64,000 bases of DNA, from positions 1 to 64,000 of the forward strand of contig NZ_JAHSTT010000011.1 of the NCBI RefSeq assembly GCF_019145205.1. Reading direction: 5' to 3'. The notes under the pieces are model-generated. The model saw nothing but the letters and a program-made list of their open reading frames with translations. It did no database searches and was not told where the DNA came from. Below, piece after piece: positions 42,232 to 50,901 of this stretch. The translations under genes and the position numbers were made by a program. The DNA comes from Pseudomonas khavaziana. Its GTDB lineage: Bacteria; Pseudomonadota; Gammaproteobacteria; Pseudomonadales; Pseudomonadaceae. The stretch's first letter is position 1. Each line of letters opens with the position of its first letter.

Positions 42232-42251
42232 GGGCAAGCCCCCTCACTCAT

Positions 42252-43175
42252 TTATGTTTGTCTGGAAACTAGTGCATCAACTTCGGCTGCGCCTGGACAG
42301 GTAGCCGGCCCCCAACGCGTCACGGCCAATGCCGCCGCCGCATTCGCCCGGCGCGCTGCTTCAGCCGGCTTCAACCCCGTCGCCAGGCCCGCAATAAACA
42401 CCCCTGCGTGCGCATCCCCCGCACCATTGCTGTCCACCGCCTGCACCTTGAAACCGGGCACATGTTCAATCTCATCCCTGCGCCCTACCCAGCAGCCATT
42501 CGGCCCATCGCGTACTACGAGCAGCGTTTGTGCAGGCAGGTATCGATTCAGTTCTGGCAACGCGGCGGCGATATCCGTCGCCCCGGTAAACGCCAGGGCT
42601 TCCGGGCCATTGCTGGTCCAGATATCAATACGCGGCAGCAACCCACGCATCAACGCTGAGTCCGGCGCCTTGACCAGCGGTCCCGGATCGAACACCACCA
42701 CGATCTCCCGTGGCAATGCCAGCAGCCAGTCAATCAACGGCTGTGCCTTGCCCTCAAGGAGCAAGCTGTAACCACTGACGTACACATAGTCATCGGCATG
42801 CGGCGCGATCCGGACCAGGTCCTCGGCACTCAGCTCGCCCTCGACGCCGATATGGGAAATGAATGTGCGCTCGGTGCTGGCTTCGGTCAGGGACACACAC
42901 AGGCCGGTGTCTTTGTCGCTGCTGGCCGCCAAGGCCATCTCAATGTCCTCGGCCTGCATCGCCGCGCGCGCCAGGTCACCGAAGCGCCCGTTGCCGTGGC
43001 GGCCCAGGTAAACCACCGGCAAGCCATTGCGTCGAGCGGCAGCCATGACGTTAAAACCACCACCAGCTTCGAAACTGGCGGACTTTGCCAACACGTCGCC
43101 GCCAGTTGCCGGCAGCGTATCAAGGGCCATGACCAGATCGACGATGACCTGGCCGGTGTGCAGCAATCTAGACAT
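42252..43175 (-). CDS. PfkB family carbohydrate kinase
   Basis: A 307-residue ribokinase-fold kinase. The N-terminal substrate motif GGGFNVMAAARRNG is near residue 33, and the catalytic DSNGAGDAHAGVF with the base Asp is near residue 250. It most likely phosphorylates a ribose or nucleoside. It overlaps the NCS1 permease by 8 bp and ends the four-gene operon GntR / ADP-ribosylglycohydrolase / NCS1 / PfkB. It would take the sugar released by the glycohydrolase. The substrate is inferred from context. Confidence 0.92.
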   Translation of the reverse strand: MSRLLHTGQVIVDLVMALDTLPATGGDVLAKSASFEAGGGFNVMAAARRNGLPVVYLGRHGNGRFGDLARAAMQAEDIEMALAASSDKDTGLCVSLTEASTERTFISHIGVEGELSAEDLVRIAPHADDYVYVSGYSLLLEGKAQPLIDWLLALPREIVVVFDPGPLVKAPDSALMRGLLPRIDIWTSNGPEALAFTGATDIAAALPELNRYLPAQTLLVVRDGPNGCWVGRRDEIEHVPGFKVQAVDSNGAGDAHAGVFIAGLATGLKPAEAARRANAAAALAVTRWGPATCPGAAEVDALVSRQT

Positions 43176-44634
43176 TAGGGCTCTCTACCAAAGCCGGACG
43201 ACGGTCAGCCGCGCCGCCCAGTACCGCATAAATTCCGCCCGCCATCAGGAACGTGACGATCCAGCCCAGGCCGTTATGGCCCAGCCAGGAGTCGGACAAC
43301 GGCCCGGCAAACCAGATGTTGTCGGCGGTAGTACCGATGGTGGTGAAGCTGAACCCCAGCACAATGGCCACCGCCCAGGCGCCAAACGCCCGCCATTCCA
43401 CGCCGCCGCGGTACCAGTAGGCGCTGCTCGGACTGACATCCAGCAGATCTGTGGGGCTGTAGTAGTGACGGTGAATCAGGTCGACCACAAAGATCCCGAC
43501 CCATGCCGTGATCGGCACCGCCAGCAGCGAAATGAAGGTGATGAACGGTCCGTAGAAACTGTCGGCGATCAGCATGAAGTAGATGGAACCTGCGAAGATC
43601 GCCACGATATCGACGATCACCGCATGCACACGCTTGACCTTCAAGCCCAGGGTCAGAGTGGTCAGACCGGCCGAATACACCGACAGGTTGTTCGACAGCA
43701 ACAGACCACCGAACGCAGTGATCAGGTACGGCACGGCCATCCAGGTCGGCAGCATGTCGCGGATCGCGATGATCGGGTCGGTGGCTGACGCCAGGTCATT
43801 GTTACCTACCGACAGCAGGCCGCCCAGGGTGATCAGCAACACCAGCGGAATCCCCGCACCAAACGCGGCAGAAGCCACCAGGCGCACGGCCTTGACGCTG
43901 CGGTGCTGGTAACGCGACATGTCGGCACCGGCATTGGCCCAACCGATACCCGTGCCCGCGGCCATGGTGCCCACACCAATGATCATCGCGCTCAATGGCG
44001 CCGGGGTAGCATTGAACACTGCACTCCAGTCGATGGTGGCGCAGAGAAAGCCGCCCACCAGGATATTCAAGGCGCCGAATACATAAGTGGCCCACTTCTG
44101 GATCACCAGCAAGGTGGCATGGCCGAGGCCGGACACAGCCAGGGTCAGCAGCACGAAGATGGCAATGAAGATCAGCGTAAGCACTGGCGCGCTTTTCGCC
44201 TCGACCGCAGAACCGAACAGGATCGAGCACAACGACAGCAACACAAAGGCTGCAGTGGTGGTGTTGACAGTTTCCCAGCCCAGGCGTGACATCAAGGACA
44301 CCAGCGTCGGGCCGATATTGCCGCGCACGCCGAAGATGGCACGGGACAAGGTCAGGCTCGGCGCGCGACCACGGCGGCCGGCGATGGAGATGATGCCCAC
44401 TACCGCGAAGGAGCCGGCTGCGCCGAGAATCGCGACGATGATCGCCTGCCAGATGGCCAGGCCACGAAACGCCACAAGCGTCGCGCCGAGTGGCAAGCCG
44501 AGAATGCTGATATTGGCAGCGAACCACACCCAGAACAATTGCAACGGATGACCATTGCATTCGCCTTCGGGGACCGGTTCGATGCCGCGTGTTTCCAATT
44601 GCCCGGCGCTTTGGCCGGAAGAGGTACTGCTCAT
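43168..44634 (-). CDS. NCS1 family nucleobase/nucleoside permease (cytosine permease type)
   Basis: A 488-residue protein with about twelve membrane segments. The N-terminal NISILGLPLGATLVAFRG helix is typical of NCS1 purine-cytosine permeases, followed by GRRGRAPSLTLSRAIFGVRGN, a conserved NCS1 block. The family imports nucleobases, hydantoins or related molecules by cation symport. Its position between a glycohydrolase and a sugar kinase suggests import of an N-riboside. It starts 107 bp after the glycohydrolase gene. Confidence 0.92.
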   Translation of the reverse strand: MSSTSSGQSAGQLETRGIEPVPEGECNGHPLQLFWVWFAANISILGLPLGATLVAFRGLAIWQAIIVAILGAAGSFAVVGIISIAGRRGRAPSLTLSRAIFGVRGNIGPTLVSLMSRLGWETVNTTTAAFVLLSLCSILFGSAVEAKSAPVLTLIFIAIFVLLTLAVSGLGHATLLVIQKWATYVFGALNILVGGFLCATIDWSAVFNATPAPLSAMIIGVGTMAAGTGIGWANAGADMSRYQHRSVKAVRLVASAAFGAGIPLVLLITLGGLLSVGNNDLASATDPIIAIRDMLPTWMAVPYLITAFGGLLLSNNLSVYSAGLTTLTLGLKVKRVHAVIVDIVAIFAGSIYFMLIADSFYGPFITFISLLAVPITAWVGIFVVDLIHRHYYSPTDLLDVSPSSAYWYRGGVEWRAFGAWAVAIVLGFSFTTIGTTADNIWFAGPLSDSWLGHNGLGWIVTFLMAGGIYAVLGGAADRRPALVESPNV

Positions 44635-44741
44635 GAAGGGGAACTCCAGGTGCCTGTATTGTTATGGTTGTGGCAGATGCGCAATGTGAACCTTTACACG
44701 GTCGTCATGACTCGATGCGATCAAATGTGTGATCTGTGGCG

Positions 44742-45743
44742 TTACCTCAATGCGAGTAACCCACGGACTAACGGCTGCAAGTCCAGGCCATTGACCTTCC
44801 GGACCTGCTCGATCAATGCCTCAGGCCAACACTGCATGCCCAGGCACGCTCCCAGCATGGCGCCGAGCATGGCGGCGATCGTGTCAGTATCACCTCCCAG
44901 GCTGGCAGCCAGGCACAGGGCTTCGAAGGCACTCATGTCGCCGCAGGCCACTTGCTGCGCCAGGGCAAACGACACCACCACCGACTCTTGTGAGGCAACC
45001 GAAGTGCCGATCAACTCATAGAGCAGGTCTGCAAACAGAGCTTTGTCGCCACTGCCGACGCTCAGGGTGCGGGCCCAACTGATGCGCGTAGAGATGCGTC
45101 CGCCGGCAATCCAATAACCATGGTTTTCGGCCTGCTGGGCAATCTGAATGCCGATGTTCAGGGCTTCGCCCAGGTCCACGCCGTCGATACCGGCCGAGAC
45201 CACCGCCGCCACGGCTGCGGCGCTGGAGATGCCCAGGCAGGTGTTATGGGTGACCTGGCAGGCCTGGATCACCGCCTGGATAAACCGTGCCGGATCGCTG
45301 ATATCGGTGGCAATGCCCACCGGGGTGATGCGCATGGCAGCGCCGTTGGTGGTGCCGTAGCGCCCGGATTCCTCCGGGGTGTGACCGGCGAGGATCATGT
45401 CGATGGCGCGCTTGGTCGACGGCCCGAGCAAGTCCTGGGAACCCTTGGCGCGCATCCCCGCTTCCCAGTCGATCAGGCGCTGGGCAAGCACGGCAGGTTC
45501 GATCCGGCCTTGACCGTCCACCAGCAGCTCAGCAACGAGGATGGCTTGCTCGGTGTCATCGGTGATGGAACCGGCGGGCATGTTCGGCGCAATGGGCTGG
45601 TCGGCGTCCGCATCTTCCAGCGCAGTGATGGCGCCGAAGCGCTTTTGTACCTGCTCTCGGCTCAAGGACTGGGTGGGCATGCCCAAGGCGTCGCCCAGGG
45701 CGAGGCCGTAAAAGGCGCCGAGGGCGCGATTTTCCCGGCTCAT
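44742..45743 (-). CDS. ADP-ribosylglycohydrolase family protein
   Basis: A 333-residue ARH-fold protein. Metal-binding motifs SITDDTEQAILVA near residue 58 and SLGGDTDTIAAMLG near residue 288 are intact, so binuclear Mg-dependent hydrolysis is likely. The family removes ADP-ribose from proteins or O-acetyl-ADP-ribose or, in some operons, cleaves nucleosides. Encoded with a permease and a PfkB kinase, it more likely cleaves an N-glycosidic bond of an imported compound. It overlaps the GntR gene by 4 bp. Confidence 0.92.
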   Translation of the reverse strand: MSRENRALGAFYGLALGDALGMPTQSLSREQVQKRFGAITALEDADADQPIAPNMPAGSITDDTEQAILVAELLVDGQGRIEPAVLAQRLIDWEAGMRAKGSQDLLGPSTKRAIDMILAGHTPEESGRYGTTNGAAMRITPVGIATDISDPARFIQAVIQACQVTHNTCLGISSAAAVAAVVSAGIDGVDLGEALNIGIQIAQQAENHGYWIAGGRISTRISWARTLSVGSGDKALFADLLYELIGTSVASQESVVVSFALAQQVACGDMSAFEALCLAASLGGDTDTIAAMLGAMLGACLGMQCWPEALIEQVRKVNGLDLQPLVRGLLALR

Positions 45744-46453
45744 TTTGAATCTCCAAACTGCAGGTGCAGACGAAAATGCAAGGGGTCGAGCACGCTTTCG
45801 ACATGCTCCATAAAACGCTCGCGACGGTCGTAGGTAGTGCGCGAGGCCTTGAGGAATACCGTGCCGACGGGCCGGCCGAGCAAGTCAGCGTCTTCATCAC
45901 TCAAGGGCTCGGCACCGATCCATTGATCGCCCTCGGCGCCCACATAGCCGTAGGCAGCCAGGGTGATGGTCAGGGAATTATCGATCAACCCGGTACGGGG
46001 CAGGCTTTCCAGGCCACCAGAAGCAGGCATCAAGGAGCGCTCCAAAGACACGGCAGTACCATTGCCCTTACGCCGGCGGCGGTCCAGGGCAATAAATTGA
46101 TCAGTGCCGAAACGGCTGAACAGGTCAGGACGGCTCACCGCTTCGAAGCGCAGGATGTCGGTACTCACCCGGGCACCCGTATCAGCCAAGGCCTGGGCCC
46201 AACCGCTGCGCTGGTCGAGCACCATGCCGTCAAAGGTGACGATGGAACCGACGCCGCTCTGGGTGGCGATGTAGCTGCGGCGTTTGAGTTCGGCCAGGGC
46301 TTCGCGCAGCGTGCCACGGCTGACAGCAAACTCCTCGGCCAATTGGTGCTCTCCCGGCAACAGGAAACCGTCGGCCATTACTCCACCCTCGATACGACGG
46401 ATGAGCTCGTCGACGACGCGTTTTTTCTTATCAAATCGGACATGTCTAATCAT
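45740..46453 (-). CDS. GntR family transcriptional regulator (HutC type)
   Basis: A 237-residue regulator. The N-terminal winged helix has LLPGEHQLAEEFAVSRGTLREALAELKRR near residues 30-58, and the C-terminal UTRA-like effector domain runs from about residue 90 to the end. The ATG at 46453 is preferred; the frame begins two codons earlier at TTG. It is the first gene of the operon and probably regulates it. CATGT-N5-CATGT on the plus strand straddles the start and may be part of the operator. Confidence 0.9.
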   Translation of the reverse strand: MIRHVRFDKKKRVVDELIRRIEGGVMADGFLLPGEHQLAEEFAVSRGTLREALAELKRRSYIATQSGVGSIVTFDGMVLDQRSGWAQALADTGARVSTDILRFEAVSRPDLFSRFGTDQFIALDRRRRKGNGTAVSLERSLMPASGGLESLPRTGLIDNSLTITLAAYGYVGAEGDQWIGAEPLSDEDADLLGRPVGTVFLKASRTTYDRRERFMEHVESVLDPLHFRLHLQFGDSK

Positions 46454-46523
46454 GTACAAATTGATAACCGAAAGCGGCCATTTACAGCAAGGGAATTATC
46501 TTAGGAAGTAGGAAAAAACGCCT

Positions 46524-47084
46524 TCAAGGTTCCAGGCCGATAGGGAAAAACACCCCGCTGCTCCATACCCCAAGCCAGTTTTGACCATTGATCGGACGGC
46601 TCACGGCCAGCTCCACCAATTGGTAAAACGCGTTGCGATGCACAAGGGCTTCAAGATTGGTGCGCACGCGCAGATAGGGCGCAGGTTCCTGAGTAACAGG
46701 ATCGATCTCAACCCGCAGCGGGTGTTCAAGGCCGGCCTCGACCTGCTCGTCGACGTTGGTGGTGAAGCACAATACCTGGCTTTCGCCCTGCCCTTGCACG
46801 TCCAGGGTGACGGCGACAAAAGGTGCGTCATCGACGGTGATGCCGACTTTTTCCACCGGAGTCACCAGAAAATACTCATCGCCGTCGCGGCGAATGATGT
46901 TGGAGAACAATTTGACCATCGGCTTACGCCCGATCGGTGTGCCCTGATAGAACCAAGTGCCGTCACGGGCAATGCGCATGTCGATGTTGCCGCAGAAATC
47001 CGGGTTCCACAGATGTACCGGTGCCGGACCCTTGCCCTTGGGCAACTGGGCCAATAGATCATTGGCCTTGGCGGAATCGGTCAT
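46524..47084 (-). CDS. DUF1285 domain-containing protein
   Basis: A 186-residue protein. VHLWNPDFCGNIDMRIARDGTWFYQGTPIGRKPMVKLFSNIIRRDGDEYFLVTPVEKV is the DUF1285 signature region, and the rest is the second beta domain. The structure of the family shows two similar small domains; the function is unproven. It is not co-directional with a tight operon partner, and the lipoprotein gene is 16 bp upstream on the same strand. Confidence 0.93.
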   Translation of the reverse strand: MTDSAKANDLLAQLPKGKGPAPVHLWNPDFCGNIDMRIARDGTWFYQGTPIGRKPMVKLFSNIIRRDGDEYFLVTPVEKVGITVDDAPFVAVTLDVQGQGESQVLCFTTNVDEQVEAGLEHPLRVEIDPVTQEPAPYLRVRTNLEALVHRNAFYQLVELAVSRPINGQNWLGVWSSGVFFPIGLEP

Positions 47085-47100
47085 GGGGTTCTCCTCAGGT

Positions 47101-47706
47101 CTACTGATTGCTCATGCCCAACAAGCCTCGGGCGTATTGCGCCAGGGGACGGGCAATCAGATCTTGTGGCGATGTGTCGTGGAACGTCAGTAAACCGCCA
47201 CGACTGCGAATACGTGCAGTATCAATCAAATACTGGGTGCTGGTCTCGATCAACATGACTTGGATCACGCCGCTGTCCAGTCCCAGGCGGTCAAGGGCTT
47301 GCTGGTCAGTCCACTCGTCGGCGTTGCCGATACGGTCATCGGCTGCCGCAAAACGGCAATACAGCAAGTAGTGGGCACCCGCCTCGCGGGCTTCGGCCAT
47401 GGCCTGTTCAAGACCTTCCGGTTGGCGCGCACGACGCACCATCGGGAAATATTCGACGAAGCCGTTGAACGCCTCCTCGGCTACGACGTTAGGCCGCGGA
47501 TATGCGCTGCCCGGCGGTACGAAGGCGCCCTGGGCGATGAACACAAAAGAATCCGGCTGTATGCGCACCGAGGCGGTACGCCGGGTGTCGCTATGGTCGA
47601 GCAAGCCGGCGTCGCTCATCTGATAGCGGGTGCCTTCGGCCATATCGCTGACGGTCATGCAACCGCCCAGGGTCAACGACACCAGCAGCAAAACCAGACT
47701 ACGCAT
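47101..47706 (-). CDS. DUF4823 family lipoprotein
   Basis: A 201-residue lipoprotein. The signal MRSLVLLLVSLTLGGC has the lipobox Cys at residue 16, followed by a conserved domain (FVFIAQGAFVPPGSAYPRPN, EQAMAEAREAGAHYLLYCRF). I use the ATG at 47706 because it begins the signal peptide. It precedes the DUF1285 gene with 16 bp between, so they share a transcript. Function unknown. A degenerate family A REP fragment lies at about 47790-47818, between this gene and moaA. Confidence 0.85.
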   Translation of the reverse strand: MRSLVLLLVSLTLGGCMTVSDMAEGTRYQMSDAGLLDHSDTRRTASVRIQPDSFVFIAQGAFVPPGSAYPRPNVVAEEAFNGFVEYFPMVRRARQPEGLEQAMAEAREAGAHYLLYCRFAAADDRIGNADEWTDQQALDRLGLDSGVIQVMLIETSTQYLIDTARIRSRGGLLTFHDTSPQDLIARPLAQYARGLLGMSNQ

Positions 47707-47842
47707 CCTAATCCTCCAGAAGCCGGTGACGGAAAACCGGCGAATGGGCGTGAGATGCAGAATCCGCGCCATTGAGCAGCGCCTCAAATCAAATGTGCGA
47801 GCAAGCCCCAACATTCATTTGTGTGAACTCGGAAGATCTACA

Positions 47843-48811
47843 TTAGCCGCCGATGATCTTCATGACCGTCGCGCCGCCAGAAAAAGCTACTTCCTGTTTG
47901 TCGCCCAGGGCCTTCATCAGCAAACCCTGCAGGGCCGGCAATGCCTGGTGGCGCGGCTGGTCCAACAAATCACCGACGTAATGACGGTTGCTCGAGGACA
48001 AGCACCCGTGCAACCAACCGGTGGAGGACAAGCGCAACCGCGAACAGGTGCGGCAAAACGGTACGCTTTCGTTGGCGATCACGCCGAAGAAGCCCTTGCC
48101 CGGCACTTCGTAGCGCACGGCCGTGGCGTCGACGGGTGCATTGGCCTGCAGGTATTCGTGGTGTTCGCCGATCAGGCTGAGCAGTTGTTGCAAGCTGACG
48201 AACTGTTGCAGGAACGCGTTGGAGTCTTTCGCCAAGTGGCCCATACGCATCAGTTCGATAAAGCGCAGCTCGTAGCCTCGCTCCAGGCAGTAATCAAGCA
48301 GGGGCATTACCTGGTCCAGGTTCTGGCCGCGCAACGGCACCATATTGACCTTGATCTTGATCCCGGCGGCGCTGGCCTGGTCCATGCCATCGAGCACGGT
48401 GGCCAGGTCGCCGCCACGGGCGATGCTGCGGAAGGCGTCGGCATCCAGGGTATCAAGGGAGACATTGATGCGCCGAATGCCGGCGGTCACCAGCAACGGC
48501 AGCTTGCGCGCCAACAGTTGGCCGTTGGTGGTCAGGCTGATGTCGCTGAGGCCCATCTGCCCTACCGCGCCCATGAAGGCTTCCAGCTTGGGGCTGACCA
48601 GCGGTTCACCGCCGGTAATGCGCAAGCGCTCGATACCGGCGGCTTCGATCAGGTAAGCCACGCCCCGGGCCATGGCCTCGGCCGAGAGTTCGTCCTGGGC
48701 AGCCACCAGCCGCTTGCCATTTGGCACGCAATAGGTACACGCGTAATTGCAGGCTGAGGTCAGGCTGATTCGCAAATTGCGAAAACGCCTGCCTTGACGA
48801 TCAACGATCAT
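47843..48811 (-). CDS. moaA: GTP 3',8-cyclase MoaA
   Basis: A 322-residue radical-SAM enzyme. The SAM-binding cluster is CNYACTYC near residue 21, and the second 4Fe-4S cluster ligands are CRTCSRLRLSSTGWLHGC near residue 268. The SAM-contact GGEPLVSP is near residue 63. It converts GTP to the cyclic intermediate of molybdopterin synthesis. It is a second-copy type lone gene here without moaBC neighbours. An inverted repeat lies upstream at 48843-48872. Confidence 0.95.
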   Translation of the reverse strand: MIVDRQGRRFRNLRISLTSACNYACTYCVPNGKRLVAAQDELSAEAMARGVAYLIEAAGIERLRITGGEPLVSPKLEAFMGAVGQMGLSDISLTTNGQLLARKLPLLVTAGIRRINVSLDTLDADAFRSIARGGDLATVLDGMDQASAAGIKIKVNMVPLRGQNLDQVMPLLDYCLERGYELRFIELMRMGHLAKDSNAFLQQFVSLQQLLSLIGEHHEYLQANAPVDATAVRYEVPGKGFFGVIANESVPFCRTCSRLRLSSTGWLHGCLSSSNRHYVGDLLDQPRHQALPALQGLLMKALGDKQEVAFSGGATVMKIIGG

Positions 48812-48842
48812 GGATCACTCCGGCAGCGGATAATTCGGGCAC

Positions 48843-48872
48843 ACTAAAAGCTGACTTATAAATCAGCTTTTA
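48843..48872. terminator. Hairpin between moaA and the TetR gene
   Basis: CTAAAAGCTGA and TCAGCTTTTAG are a perfect 11-bp inverted repeat around 8 bases. It probably terminates the TetR transcript on the minus strand, although the T run is only four bases. A role in moaA expression is possible. Confidence 0.55.
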
Positions 48873-48937
48873 GCAAGATCCTTGCCTGAGTATATTCCTG
48901 GGGTACTGCACCTGGCAGTAAATCATTGGCAAATGAC

Positions 48938-49603
48938 TTACGTAGCCGGGGTTTCTTCACCCTTTTCAGCGCCTGGCAGGTCAGTGCTGTGCTTGCGCTT
49001 GTTACCCATGCGCACGCCGATGTCCATCAGGAACTGGAAGAAGCCTTCCTGGTCTTCCAGCACATTGCTCCAGAACGGCGAGTGGTACAGCGCTACAGCG
49101 CCATGCACCAAGGCCCAGGCGGCGCAATAGTGGAAATACGGCGGCACGTCTTCGAGCTTGCCTTCATTGATACGGCCCTTGATCAGCAGCGTCAGGCGTT
49201 CGAAGTTCGAGGCGCGGATCTTGTGCAGCTCCTCGACCATTTCCGGCACCTGGTGACCTTTGACCACCTTCTCTTCCAGGCGGTCGAACAGGCGGTAGCG
49301 CTGCGGGTCACGCATGCGGAACTCGAAGTAAGCGCGGGACAGGGCTTCCTTGTCTTTGTCGACGTCGGCCGAGTGCAGCAGCTCGTTCAAGTCACGCTCG
49401 TAATCGAGCATCAGGCGCAGATAGATCTCGGCCTTGGATTTGAAATGCTTGTAGATCGTGCCTTTGCCGATACCCACGGCATCCGCAATCATCTCGACGG
49501 TGACACTGTCTTCGCCCTGGTCGAGGAATAACTTGAGTGCGGTGTCGAGAATTTCCTGCTCACGGCGGCGAAACTCACGGACCTTACGGGGTTCTTTGTG
49601 CAT
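48938..49603 (-). CDS. TetR family transcriptional regulator
   Basis: A 221-residue regulator. The TetR helix-turn-helix is at residues 13-58 (ILDTALKLFLDQGEDSVTVEMIADAVGIGKGTIYKHFKSK), and the remainder is the helical ligand domain. I take it as the orthologue of the PA2957-type gene by its position beside RgsA and tatD. The ligand and targets are unknown. Confidence 0.92.
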   Translation of the reverse strand: MHKEPRKVREFRRREQEILDTALKLFLDQGEDSVTVEMIADAVGIGKGTIYKHFKSKAEIYLRLMLDYERDLNELLHSADVDKDKEALSRAYFEFRMRDPQRYRLFDRLEEKVVKGHQVPEMVEELHKIRASNFERLTLLIKGRINEGKLEDVPPYFHYCAAWALVHGAVALYHSPFWSNVLEDQEGFFQFLMDIGVRMGNKRKHSTDLPGAEKGEETPAT

Positions 49604-49912
49604 GAGGAAGAGGTCTGCAGAGGTCGGAATAGGGAGGGTTGCGCAGGGCCATAGATACGTGGCGATACGATTTACCCGATGCGAGGGATTATCCCGACTG
49701 AACGGTCGTTGGGCAATGTCTATGTGAACCCGCCAGGCACATAACTTTCAATGCGCCAACGATTCTCCCTCTATCAGTCAGAAATAATACGTATCACCTG
49801 AACCTGCCCACCTGCGCAATGAGAACTCAAGAGAAGCGGACGTATTCCAAATCTGTTTAAAAAACGATCAGATCCGACTGGACTGAATGGGATAGTGATC
49901 AATACTTCAACT

Positions 49913-50031
49913 GTCGGCGCGACATCTCCCCCAAGTGACGCGTCGACCTGGGTACCGACGGACTGTGTGCCCTTGTTTTACTCCTAATGGTCTTAGCCCG
50001 GATTCCCCCCCCCAGAACCCGGGTTTTTTTT
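49913..50031 (+). ncRNA. rgsA: RgsA small RNA (P16)
   Basis: The region between the TetR and TatD genes, where RgsA lies in other Pseudomonas, contains a stress-type promoter (TCAATACT near 49899-49906, resembling the RpoS -10), followed by about 119 nt ending in a strong terminator with a poly-C loop and eight T residues. The internal text GACCTGGGTACCGACGGACTG agrees with my memory of RgsA. It is known as an RpoS-dependent sRNA regulated via GacA. The 5' end is approximate. The 310 bp upstream (49604-49912) contain no gene. Confidence 0.75.
49997..50031 (+). terminator. Intrinsic terminator of RgsA
   Basis: CCCGGATTC pairs with GAACCCGGG with one mismatch around a C-rich loop, then eight T residues. 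Confidence 0.85.
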
Positions 50032-50048
50032 GCCTGGGATTCGAGCGT

Positions 50049-50837
50049 TTATCCAACTGCTACATGGGCCAGCGGAAACAGGCGCTTGAAGTTCTCGGTA
50101 GTCTGCTCGGCAAAATGCTCGTAGGACTCGCCACGCAGCATTGCCAGGTAATCGGCCACGTCACGCACATATTCCGGCAGATTCGGCTTGCCGCGATGGG
50201 GGATAGGCGCCAGGTAGGGCGAATCCGTTTCCACCAGCAAGCGATCGGCTGGCACCTGGCGAGCTACGTCACGCAGGGCGTCGGCGTTGCGGAAGGTGAC
50301 GATACCCGACAGGGAAATATAGAACCCCAGGTCCAGGGCGGCTTTGGCCATGTCCCAGTCTTCAGTAAAACAATGCAGTACACCGGCCTGTGGCAGCGCG
50401 GCTTCACGCAGCAGCGTCAAGGTATCGGCCCGGGCGCCACGGGTGTGGACGATCACCGGCTTGCCGGTCTGCTGGGCAGCTTGCAGGTGCAGGCGGAACG
50501 AAGCCTGCTGTAACTCGGCGGCTTCGGGTTCGTAGTGGTAATCCAGGCCGGTCTCACCGATGGCTACCACCCGTGGGTGGTTGAGTTCGCCCAGTAGCCA
50601 ATCGAGGGCCGGGGCTTCGCCGGGCTTGAGGTCCAGCGGGTGGATACCCACAGAGCAATCCACGTCCGTGTAGCGCTCAGCAAGTGCCTTGACGTCGGCG
50701 GCGTTCTCAGCGCTGACACCGATACATAGGAAGTGGCCTACCCCACGCTGACGGGCAGCTTCAAGGGCGGCGTCGAGGGAACCGCTGTGCTGGGCAAGGT
50801 CGAGACGATCAAGGTGGCAATGGGAATCTACGAGCAT
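50049..50837 (-). CDS. TatD family metal-dependent hydrolase
   Basis: A 262-residue TIM-barrel amidohydrolase-type nuclease. Metal ligands: DSHCHLDRL near residue 3, GETGLDYHYE near residue 91, HTRGA near residue 130, HCFTED near residue 155 and ETDSPYLAP near residue 203. Family members act as deoxyribonucleases or related phosphodiesterases. It follows holB directly, where pilZ is expected. I see no signal peptide. Confidence 0.94.
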   Translation of the reverse strand: MLVDSHCHLDRLDLAQHSGSLDAALEAARQRGVGHFLCIGVSAENAADVKALAERYTDVDCSVGIHPLDLKPGEAPALDWLLGELNHPRVVAIGETGLDYHYEPEAAELQQASFRLHLQAAQQTGKPVIVHTRGARADTLTLLREAALPQAGVLHCFTEDWDMAKAALDLGFYISLSGIVTFRNADALRDVARQVPADRLLVETDSPYLAPIPHRGKPNLPEYVRDVADYLAMLRGESYEHFAEQTTENFKRLFPLAHVAVG

Positions 50838-50901
50838 AGGGAGTCAGGGCTTTAAGTCACGAAAAGGGTCTGGCCAACGATACACCCGTCGGCCACGGAA
50901 A

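Larger units (their letters stand above)
41993..42251. repeat. Family A REPIN interrupted by a MITE
   Basis: The left part (ATGTGGGAGGGGGCTTGCCCCC) and the right part (GCAAGCCCCCTCACTCAT) belong to one family A REPIN. It is split by the 157-bp insertion at 42075-42231, which repeats the target GGGCAAGCCC on both sides. The last bases have drifted. Confidence 0.88.

Noticed and set aside
41993..42251. Insertion sequence with transposase
   Set aside because: The 157-bp insertion has no coding capacity, so it is a MITE, not an autonomous IS.
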